Part shown: piece by piece, positions 20,946-32,900 of the stretch | How positions within the stretch are numbered: position 1 is the stretch's first letter | How the letters are laid out: the number at the start of each line of letters is the position of its first letter | Assembly: GCF_052324685.1 (NCBI RefSeq) | Contig: NW_027506873.1 | Location: 1,374,001-1,438,000 of the forward strand | DNA length: 64,000 bases | Direction: 5' to 3' | DNA from: Brachyhypopomus gauderio | Lineage: Eukaryota; Chordata; Actinopteri; Gymnotiformes; Hypopomidae | Notes under the pieces: model-generated | Databases searched by the model: none | Told to the model about the DNA's origin: nothing | What the model saw: the letters and a program-made list of their open reading frames with translations, nothing else | Made by a program: the position numbers and the translations under genes

Positions 20946-23900
20946 CTACGAATAAGCAAATGAAAAAAAGTGTTAGATAATACATTTACAAGAGGATATC
21001 ATGCATACTGTCACGTGTCCAAATATGCAGATAATTCCTGTTGGCTTGTGTAAGCTGTGCCCCCCCCCCCTTAAATGAAAGCTACGCCACTGTTCGGAAT
21101 TGTAACAGGTCAATAATAAACGACAAATGTATTTTTAAATTCATATACGTAAAATAAACGGTTACGTAATAATATTAAAGCAACGCAAATTATGCACCGT
21201 CGAGTCTGATCCTTTACATTATCAACTTTGTACACGTACGTGTTACAATATTACATTCAGAAATACAAACATTTGCATATTCAAATTATTTCATATATAA
21301 CTTCAATACCGATGTTTGAATATATTTGTATAAGCCTTTATAAATAGTGGATATGCAGTTAGGTCAGGCTTGAACGCTGGGGCGGATCCGCCATATTGTG
21401 AGGTACGCTAAAAAGTAGGCTATAGGGTTAACTCTCCGTGTGAAAGTACCAACACGTGAGCACCACGTAAAATGTACAAACACGAATGTAGTAGAGTGTT
21501 TCATGACTTAAACAAGTGCTATTTAAAAAGTAAAGCAGCCTGCTATATGCAATCCACGGCCAAACAAAAGATACGGACTTATCTGTGGTGGCACCGATGC
21601 ACCCTCACATCAACAATACTGAAATCGTGTACATGATTACATTTATTTTGGTTTAGGTTCAACAAATACTGCAAGTACAACAATCATCTGTATTTGCTCA
21701 AACCAAAGCCCTCCTCAGATTTTAACATTTTTACTTTTACTATCAAAAGTTTGAATGGGACCTCCAACATGCGCCCTTAACGTTTTTTAGAAAATCTTGA
21801 TTCGTTGACTAGGTAAGGATGTTTCATGCAAAGCATAAAAAAATTTAAAGCATTATTTTAAGAAAATGTTGGAGGACTGACACGTTAACGTTCATTCATT
21901 AAATCGCTCGTACGCGTTCTCGCAGCGTGCACTGTAATAGTAACAACGGGCCACCGACTTATGCATGTTATATGATCATACTGTTGAATTTTATGCAACT
22001 TAAGTAAACATATTCTCACGGTACGACAAACTGGAATGTGATTCACACTAAGCACATCGATAGAAACCGCTACTGTTAGCTAATGCATTTATAGGCTAAT
22101 TGTATACGTTAATTTGTCAAACATCTCTTAGATGTCTTAGATTCAGTGTATAAAAAATTGTGGATGTCTACTTGTTCTTTTTTAAGTGAGGTTTTTAAAA
22201 GTCAATGATGCTCGGTTAGGATACTTTTGCCGCTAAAATACGCATTTAAATCATGACAACACAAAAACGTTCGAAGACATGCTCAAGTCGAAGGAAAACA
22301 AATATAGTAATGAGGCAAAAACGAACAAATGAGCGTACCTCACAATATGGCGACATCAACAATACAACGGTACATATGATAATCCACACTTTCAAAAAAC
22401 ATACGTTTTAAACTATACGTTTATCTGGTAAAGTGGGCAATGAGTTGTTTTTTTTTTTTTTACCTCATAGGTACATCTGTTATTTATATATAAAAGGCAT
22501 CCTAATAAAAATGTGAAACTTCATAAACACTCAAGAAAATGTCAATTAATTCTTATTGCTTATCAAATTTTTAGCTACTGCATGCACAATGCATTGCATT
22601 TTTAACTGATTTGTCCATAGAGGGAACCAGGACCTAAAAAACTATATATACAGAGAAATATTCCCACTGTTAAAAGAATGTACAATGGGAGAACTCTTTG
22701 GGTGCTTTTGGGTGAGCCAAAGAGCAGTGCCCTTGCGTTCAGCTCATGAGGACCAAAGCTGTCGTGCTACGACTGGATGGCAGACAGGATTAGGGAAGCG
22801 TCGGGCTTTGAATGTGAGAAGCTCAGTCTGCCCATGCCAGAAGCTGAAGAACGAGCTGGTGAAACACTTATGGTGCAGTGACTTCAGTGATCATTTGGAG
22901 GGGGGAGAAAGATGCAACTGTGTGTTAGCTTGAGTGTCTGCTTTCGTAGCCTGTAACTAGAAGAAATTGAAGAGGAGGCATATAAAAAAAAAAAAAAAAA
23001 AACCTACCTGAGTCTCATGTTTTTCACTCTGCCCCTCTTTAGTACCTTGGTGTTTTTGTGTCTTTTACCCTTTCCTAAAAGAATAATCAGACCTCGTTTA
23101 ACAATCTGGTGGGTAGATGTCATTTTGACTGGTCTTGTGGTTGATCATTGTGAAACCTGATAACAGTTTATTTGATTACATAATTGATGAGTGACACTGG
23201 GAGAATTCAGCTGTGCTTCTTAAGTAGCAGCGAGTGATTAGAGGGTGCCACAGGAGCCTCGGAGATGTGTGTAGAAAGTGGGAATTTGACACGAACAGAA
23301 GCTTGGAAAGCATTAAAGGTCATTAAAGATCATCAAAGGTCATGCAGAGACTAATGACATGCAAGAGAGTGTTTCCATCCAATTATCTTGTGCTTTGTTG
23401 CACAGTAGTATAAGGCTTCCCAGTCAACTCCTCAGGAGGCCCTCAGCTAGCTGCATTTCATCTAGAAGCCAGTTCTCCACACAGTTCACTTGTTGGTTAG
23501 CATGTGTGCCTCTCAGCATTAGGGTCTTGAGTTTGTGTCCCTATCCTGGTGAAGCTTCTGTGTTCTCCTTGTGGATTTCCTCTGGAGTCTCTCGTTTCCT
23601 CCCATAGTCCAAAACCATAGAGGTTAGGTAAAAATTGGCTTCCATAAAAATTGTCCTGGTGTGAGTATGTGTGAATGACTGTATGCCTGGCATCCCAGTG
23701 ATAGATGGTTCTCTGTCCTGGATGGTGTCCTCTCTCTCCTTCCTGCGGATGATGTCGTCCCCCAGGGGCTGAGGTTTCCATCTGAGACAATGCTGTAGTA
23801 ATGTGTAATGTATGCTGTGTAATTGGCTGCCACTTCTCACTGGTGTGTTGACTGGATGTAAAAGTGTTGTGTAGTGTGTACTTAGGTCCTGAGACAGGTG

Positions 23901-26900
23901 CTATATAATATAATTCAGAACCAGATTTGTAAGAACACTGAAGGCCTGCTTGCATGAGGACTGGACTGGATAGCACTTGAAATATGAAAACAATGAAAAA
24001 ACCTATTCGAATTTAATGTGACCACCCAGGACTTCATTTGGTCAGGTATGTCCCAGTGAAATGGATGGCAGGCAAATCTTGGAATATGAATGAATCAAAA
24101 TATTAGCATTTAAATTAATGATTTGGTTGGATTGACTTTTCAAAATAAAAGCTGACCCCTTTGTCTTCTGTGACTCCAAATGCCCCTCCTTTCTTGGCTA
24201 TCTGTAAAAAATATTTTGCAACTCTTTCCGTGCTTCAAAAGGAACAACGTAGCATGCACTTGCAGTTGTGGAAAAACAGGAACTCTGACAGAACAGTAAC
24301 ACTGAAGTGGAACTAGAGGTGTTTATGCACAACAAATAACACTAGCTTTAAAAAGATAGGTGTTCATGGACGTGTATGGTCTGGAGGGTGTGAATGAAAG
24401 AAAATAATAACAATAATAATAAGTTTCTCTCTACTTGTAAACTTACCAGCCCGAGAACAAAACCCAAACCCAATAACATACCTTTTCACTCACTCGCAAA
24501 ATCATGGCCCCTACGATGCATCCTAGTCCGAACCCAATGAGGATGTACTGTGCATACTCCATCACCATAGGCAATGTCACCAGGTTCATACGAAACATAT
24601 TGAGCATAGGACCATCAATGTTGCCCCTCTGGGAAAGAGGAAAGATTAAGACATGCCACGGACATCTGCATGAATGCACGAGTAAAGAAAGTAATTACAC
24701 TTGTTTCCTAAGATATATTATTCACCATATGGGTTTACAACCAAAGACAAATCAGCTAGACAAAATAATGATAAGATCATTTATATTTTAGGGTAATCTA
24801 ATTATTTTCTTCATGAAAACAATGCGACTTACCTCTTCAAACCAAATCATTGGCATAACCACTTCAGCTATATTGCCAGTTTCCCTAAAAAAAAAGTTGC
24901 TGAGTTCAGTACAGTAAAGCTAACTCACTAAAGGTCAGCATTCAGATTAAAGCTAACTCACTAAAAGTCAGCATTCAGAAATGTCCCCTACAACTCAGGC
25001 TAATGACCAATGTCAGATTAAAGTCAATTCACTAATGGTCAGCATTCAGAGCTGTCCCACACAGCATCATGACCAATGTCAGATTAAAGCTAACTCACTA
25101 AAGGTCAGCTTTCAGATTAAAGCTAACTCACTAAAGGTCAGCTTTCAGAGCTGTCACCTATGACGCCTAATGAACAATGACAGATTAAAGACAAATGCTG
25201 TGAATGTGAACAGAAGCAGCACAGCGCACTGGGATGGCGTACTTACGTTATTCCTGGTACTTGTTTTATGAACAGGCTAAGCTGAAGCTTGACGGACACA
25301 TTCATGGGTATACCGGTTTCCTATGAAACAAGAACACCATTGCATTGAAAGACATGAAGTACATGCTCTGTAAGTACAAGTTTGGGCTAGGTTGGAAGGC
25401 CCTCCCTGTCTCGCAATGTTGTGGTAGCCAATCAGGTGCCTGCTAGCCCATGTGATGGACCTGTTGGTTGGTTCTCTCCAAAAAAAAAAAAAAAAAAAGC
25501 TAATTCCAAAAGCTAGTATGAAGTTCACTGGGTTAAATTCCAAATATAAAACTTCAACCAAGATGCTGTCAGAGTCAGGGGTTAGTGCCGAAACCCTGAT
25601 TGAGACAAACAATATAATGTTTTGTAAAATATAAGACAACAGGAGTAGAAACTACTTAGTTGGTAAACTACTGACAAAGATTTATGTCCTAAAGGCCTTC
25701 CAATACTACATCACACTTTGCACTACGGATGATGGTAAAATAAAGGCTTTACTTGTTATATATAAACCTCAGAACTTAACTGAAGGGAACTGTTGAAATG
25801 TTTTTCCAGGTTTGCTTTGGGTGAACAAGAGTATTAGTTTCATGATTAAAGAAACTAAGCCCATATTTACAAAAGTTATATCAATGCCCAATGCTTCATT
25901 CAAACTTGATTATACAAGAGTATATGGGTTATTAACTGCAAAGCCTTGTTAATGTACATGCCCAGGCATATGTATAAAACAGTCAAAGTTTTTCTATTGA
26001 GGATTAATTAATAAAGGCTGTCATCTTACAAGTAAATCCTTCACAAATATAATCTAACATATGCAGGCAAATAATGAAACATGCATGAGCAGGACAAGGT
26101 CTAATTCACGATTACACAATTTGCTGTGATCCAGTTTAGTCATGAGGAGCTGTGTTCTCTCTGCTAATGACAACTCAGACATTATCTTATCACATTATTA
26201 TCTGTGGCAAAAGGCTGTTTGAGTCAGCCATGGACTATGAGGTATACAACAGTCAAGTCACTGCAAAATGCTGAAATATCATGCCAGCCAATAATAAGTC
26301 ATACTGGAATGAAAATGCATTAAAATTCCTAAAAAATCTGATCATAACATGTGGGTCTACTACTTTTAATGATATTGCACGATGCAGTGAATAACTATAA
26401 TATTACGTTTAATCACTTATAGAGACAAGATTTAGAATATTTATTTACCTGATTCAACAGATTGGAATCAGAAGCTAAGAGAGCAAAGTTTACAAGATTA
26501 CTCAGTCCGATCAGAATGGTCAATCCTCAGAATACTCAGTGTGTTTATTATAATGGGCCTGTGCTTTTGAGGGAACAAAAACAACGCATGAAGGATATGA
26601 TAACCTCAATTATAGCACATTGCTTAAGGCAACTTTCAATTAGTTTATCAGATGCCCCTATTGTTCAGGCAGTTAACTGTAAAACATTAACAATACATTA
26701 TGGATTCAAAGTAAGCCTAACTCACAGGCATCACAAAAAAAATCTATATTTTCAGTCTCCACAGTTTGGTCAATAAAACAATAAGAAGGAGTTGTTGAAC
26801 CAACGTCAGCAATTTAAAGTTGAATTTTATGGGATGTTAATAGAACCAATTTAGATAACAGCTTTTATGGCCAGATTTAAAGATAAAGCACTTAAGAGTT

Positions 26901-29900
26901 AAGATTTCTTAAGTCATAACTCCACTTGAGAGAACCTTGAGTGAAACGGCTTTAGAAGCCAATATCCTTAATCACATGAATGCTCAAGGGACAACTTACT
27001 GACACCTCAGAATATGCATTTTCCCAAATCAAACAGACCACCTCTTCTAAATGATTAATCTCCCCCTTACTAAGAAGCAGTAGCTACAATATGTTGTTGA
27101 ATCACCATGTGAAATAAGCCCCTTTCAAGCCTGTTGAGTCCCATAAACTCAGAGGAGAACATCTAGTTCTTGTAACTCTGCCAGGATGCAGCTCTGACTG
27201 CTGCACAGTGATGTAAACAGTGAGGGAGGCTACTGTCCTTCCTTCCTCTGTGGACAAACGACTGCTTGCAGGGTAGCTGGGATTTGAAGTTTTTAACAGA
27301 TTGCATCTCAAAGCTTACGGTGCAATCTCCAGTAGCAGTATTATTTTTGCTGGTTATAAGACTTAATAAAAAATAAGAGGACATTGTTTCTCCAAATGTT
27401 CATGGAGAGCATTCATATGTGTGGTTTGTGTACATCTTGTGTGTGTGTTGTTCTTACTGGATGTATGTCAATAAAGAGTCCATGGGCTTCCTCATTAGGG
27501 CTCAGTCCATTCACAGTGTCTAGCAAGGCTGGGTCAGCATTGTAGAAGTGGGGGTGGGAGAGGAACACAGGTGTTTCTGGAAGGAACATCACAAATGTCT
27601 GACATTTAGTCTTGAAGATTTCTAAAGCCACATACCATTAAACAGTAATTGACAGTAGACTATATATAAAACAGCCGCTGAAGGTGCCTCAAGATATGCT
27701 AAGTGCAGCAACAACTTCTCAGCTTGATTGGGAATTTGATGCTTTTTTGCCAATTTAGTGATGAACTATAGTGCTGCTCTGTTGATAAATATACAAAGAA
27801 GGTCCAATGTTAGACACAGAAACTAGAAACTGAGCTCAACATTTTGAGTGCAAAGGGTTTACCCTTCAGAGGCCGAATCAGAATGTGGCTTTGGTTCAAT
27901 GTGGCTGTGTAGAGCCGGGCATCTACTGTTCTGTCTGTGCATAATGTAAGGGGTAAGTAGGAAGACACTCACTGTGCCTGCAGCTGCTGACATTAAGAAG
28001 CCCAGACTGTCTGCAGGGACAGAAGCCTTCGTTTGGATGGTAATCAGAGCCATTGGCAAAGAGGGTCTTTGGGGCCACAAAGTGAAACACAGGGATTCCA
28101 CTCACTATCCCTGGCCTCTCGAACACAAGCTCCATTGACCTGAAAAACATCATGGCTGTCAATTCTCCATAAAAAGATGCTTTTCCAATGTCTCAATTTT
28201 ATAAGGGATGGCTTCACAAATCAGGAGAATTTTCCAACAAACTTATACCCAATACCTACAAACTTGATTTATCCAGTTTTACCTCCTGAATTTAGTTAGG
28301 TTAAACAAATGTGGCAAGTAACACACTGTAACAATGACATGCCTGGGCATTTTTATGTGTAGTGTTTAACCCTGCAGGGTCTCTGCATGGAGACGGTACC
28401 TGCAGGCGTCTGGACTGTAAAATGGGAGGGTGGATTCTGTAGTCATGAATGGGGGCCACATCTGACCTGCTGTCCCATTGATCATGTTACACTGGTCAGA
28501 ATTCCAGTACGTCACCTGATACATTACAAAAAACGAAAACGCTATTTGATTGGTTGTCAATTGATTGTAAATTGACTAAATGAAACAGAGCTTATGATCT
28601 TGTGAAAATGTTGCTGTTAGACTGCACTTGGATCTCACATTCTGCATGCCATTCCAAGAGTCAACTCTGTGAACTTTCCTGATGTCATCTTGGCCAGTGA
28701 AGACGGTGAACAGTCCAGTGTTGGAGTTGTTAAACTGTAATCGGACAAAGATAAAAGCTCTAAGATAAAAGATTATCTCACTACATGATCTAAAATGTGT
28801 AAAATGGAAGTCTAAACTACACTGCTCAAAAAAAGTAAGGGAACACTTAAACAACACAATGTAACTCCAAGTCAACAACACTTCTGTGAAACCAACCTGG
28901 GGTGAGTTTCCCGAAACGTTCGTAGCGCTAAGTACTTCGTAACCTCGGACGTTTCATATGAGGTTACAAAGTACTTAGCGCAACGAACGTTTCGGGAAAC
29001 CCACCCCTGTTCAGTAAGTAAGCAACATTGATTGTGAATCAATTTCACCTGCTGTTATGCAAACGGAACAGACAATAGGTAGAAATGAGAGGCAATTAAC
29101 AAGACACCCCCTATAAAGGAGTGGTTCTGCAGGTGGAGACCACAGACCTTTTCTCTGTTCTCATCCTTTCTGGCTGATGTTTTGGTCACTTTGGTATTTT
29201 GTCAGTTCCCTCACCATAGAGGGAGCATGATGCTGTGTCTACAACCCACAGAAGTTGCTCAGGTAGTGCAGCTCATCCAGTATGGCACATCAATGTGAGC
29301 TGCAGCAAGAAGGTTGCTGTGTCTGTCAGCAGTGTGCAGAGCATGGAGCAGCACACCAGGAGACATGGACGGGGCTGTAGGAGGGCAACAACCCTGAAGC
29401 AGGACCACCAGCTCCTCTTTTGTGCAAGGAGGAACAGGAGGAACAGTGCCAGAGCCCTCCAGCAGGCCACTAATATCCATGTTTCTGCTCAAACTGTCAG
29501 AAACAGACTCCACGAGGGCTGAATGAGGACCCGACATCCACATGTGGGACTTGTGCTTACAGCCCAACACCGTGAAAGGCGATTGGCATTTGCCAGAGGA
29601 CAACAAGATTGGTAGATTCGCCATTGGTGCCCTGTGCTCTTCATGGATGAGATCAGGTTCACACTGAGCACATGACAGAGTCTGGAGACGCTGTGGAGAA
29701 CGTTCTGCTGCCTGCAACATCCTCCAGCATGACCGGTTTGTGGGTCAGTAATGGTGTGGGGAGGCATTTCTTTGGAGGCCCGCACAGACCTCCATGTGTG
29801 AGCCAGAGGTAGCCTGACTGCCATTAGGTACCGAGATGAGATCCTCAGACCCATTGTGAGACCATATGCTGGTGCAGTGGGCCCTGGGTTCCTTCTGATG

Positions 29901-32900
29901 CATGACAATGCTAGGCCTCATGTGGCCTTGTGTGTCACCAGTTCCTGCATGATGAAGGCATTGATGCTATGGACTGGCCTGCCCGTTCCCCAGACCTGAA
30001 TCCAGTCGAGCACATCTGGGACATCATCCTCCAACGCCACGTTATACCACAGACTGTCCAGGAGTTGACTGACGCTTTAATCCAGGACTGGGAAGAGATT
30101 CCTCAGAACATCCACTGCCTCATCAGGAGCATGTCCAGGTGTTGTAGGGAGGTCTCATCAGGAGCATGCCCAGGTGTTGTAGGGAGGTCTCATCAGGAGC
30201 ATGCCCAGGTGTTGTAGGGAGGTCTCATCAGGAGCATGCCCAGGTGTTGTAGGGAGGTCATACAGGCACGTGGAGGCCACACACACTACTGAGTCTCATT
30301 TTAACTTGTCTTGAAGAATTTCCACTGAAGTTGAATCAGCCTGTCATTTGATTTTCCACTTTGATTTTGAATATGATTCCAAATCCAGACTTCCATGGGA
30401 TAATAATATTGATTTACATTGATAATTTTTGCAACGGATTCCACTTTGTAATAAATAAAGATTTTCAACTGGAATATTTTATTAATTGAGATCTAGTATG
30501 TTATTTTAGTGTTCCCTTTATTTTTTGAGCAGTATAATTTAAACTATATGAAAAAAGTTTACATGCCATTTAGTAAGTGATTACACAAGATGTTAGATTT
30601 GTAGCGACTGCTGTGAACACACAATTGTATCTTTACCAACCTCAGCAAACAGCCCAAACTTCCCTTTGACAGGCACCATGTCAGGAAAAAAAGTGGTGAG
30701 GAAGTCCACCAGCTTGCTGTCGTAGCCCCATAAGAGCTCTCCTACGGTTTTAGTCACAAACGGCCCCTCTTTGAACATTTTGAAGGTAGCGCTCATCATC
30801 ATACGCACTGCAGTCGGCATTTTCTCCATCATCACCGATGACCCCTAAAGCCAGCAGTCCAACAGGCATGAGGAAGAAACACCAGGGAATGAAACACTGC
30901 TAATTGATTACAGCTCTCAAATGTACATTCAAAACATCTGTCAGATGCTCCTTATGCAGAATAACTTACATATTTGCTACTATGGCAGTACAGGTACTCT
31001 TGTCAGTAATCGTACATGTACTTCTAACCTCTGTGTTGTTTGCTCTACGTGCTCTGCTAGATGTGCTTCAGCAGCTTGGAGATGTCAGTTGGCATAGAAC
31101 ATGCCAAACAGTCCAATTCAGATTTTAATTATTGACAGCCACTCAATTTTTGGGTGTGAAGCCACTCAACATTTGGGTGTGAAGTGTTATTAAAAAATGT
31201 TTCACACTACACTTTCACCACCTTTGAACAGCAGACAAAAGGTAATTTAAAATGTCTTACCAGCACTAACATGTTTGGGATGGTGACTACATCAGACTCA
31301 CTGCCTGCAGACATACTCTCCTCAAAGAAATACTGACGATATTCAAGAAATGACACCGTGTTGTTGGCATGGAACGTGATATTGTCTTTCAAACGTTTCT
31401 CACTGAAATAAAGCAAACCAAGAACTGGACTTAAAAAAAGACTTGGTGGCTTTAAGATCCATCACCTTGCATAACCTGCCTTTGCTTCAAAACAGCCAGC
31501 TTTAACATCTGCACATAAAACACAGCTCAGCATTTGCATAAAAATGTCACAGTGAGGCACGTGTTTGAAATTCCTAAAGATTGCAAAAACAACACACTGT
31601 TTGAGATGAACTGTGAAAAGGGGCTTCCTCAAATGTAGATCACATGTCTGTTATACAAACCAGAAAACCACAATTGAGATGTAAGAAAGAAGCTATGGAT
31701 ATATCCTTGAAAATATCTTGGTGCTCTGAGGATCTCCACCACAGGTGAAACAGGCGAATTCACTTTCAATATTTGTTTCAGTATAACTAAATAAATATCT
31801 AAAAATGTAATATGTAATCAGAACCCTGGAAGCTGTATTTTAAAATGTGCGTATGGCAATGACAACCCAAACTTTCTATATCATCAAAGTGTTTGTCACA
31901 TTCTGGATTATTTACTAAAGCACTATTCCATCACTTGCAATTACAATCCACACTTTCATTTACAATCCATTCACGTCCTTCCCCAGTGTCTAGCAAACAA
32001 TTACATTTCCTCTAATGCTCTTTGTAAAGCAGTGTCCTACCTAAAGGTAGGGGCTGAGTTTTTGACCTGAACTACAAGACGGATTTGATGCAGATATCTA
32101 CATAGACATCCATAGATATATGCAGACATATATATTTAAAGGTCATTTCCTGTTATCCCAAATATCCCTGCAGTGGGATATCCTGCTAGTACAATACTGT
32201 TTGATTGTAGTCTGTAATGAGATGGTCTTGTGGAATAAGAGTTTGACAGTTTATCATGAAGTATTACAATGCCAGATGCCAAATACTTAACATCCATATT
32301 ATAATATGGAATAATAATGCATACGGAAAGTGGTTATAAATTACTTGAGATGGAGAGAGAGAGAAAGAGAGAGAGAGAGAGATATCTTGTGAGCTTGTCA
32401 TCCATGGATATGTAGCTTTGTCTGCTCTGAACATATTGTCCCATATGGTTTCACTCAGGATGAAATTAGGTTGAAGCCGTAGAACCCGGTTTATGGTCAC
32501 AATTGGGCCTAATAACTGTGTGAAAGGAATGTCATTGGAAAGAAATGACTAAAAATAAACATCTTATGAACATGAATATGTATCAATAGAGTGATTATTG
32601 GGTTTTAGGGTGGGGGGAGGATTTGTGATATTTGTGAGGAAAAAAATTTACATCTTTAGATTTCTTTCTCAATTAAATTAGAATGTGTAAATATAATAAT
32701 ATAATAGAATAATAAGTCTACATTGGGAAAACCATTTAAATAAAATTTCTTCTTTTGGGGGCAACCATAGCACCACGGACGTAATTTTGGGGGGGGACGG
32801 GGGGGACGTCCCCCCCACTTTTTCAAAAGCCGGCTTTGGTCCCCCCCAGTTTTTACGGTTAAAACCAAATATTTAAATAGCGACGAATCTATGTCCACCC

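Larger units (their letters stand above)
28820..30534 (+). mobile_element. Tc1-like transposon in scarb1 intron 4
   Basis: Terminal inverted repeats CACTGCTCAAAAAAAGTA (left) and TTTATTTTTTGAGCAGT (right), flanked by TA on both sides, the Tc1/mariner target duplication. It lies between scarb1 exons 5 (28734) and 4 (30641). Internal transposase is on the plus strand and degenerate. A 36-fold smaller palindromic MITE (28898-29009) has inserted just inside the left end. Confidence 0.85.

Noticed and set aside
20791-20985. Open frame [20 protein letters not shown] as scarb1 C-terminus
   Set aside because: Out of phase with the previous exon (AAG/GT donor, phase 0). The phase-0 frame gives a shorter tail ending in DVSD.
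23497-23976. Minus-strand 159-codon ORF in scarb1 intron
   Set aside because: Antisense of a DANA-like SINE; no scarb1 phase or homology.
29259-29908. Minus-strand ORFs opposite the Tc1 transposase
   Set aside because: Shadows of the plus-strand transposase; no independent similarity.
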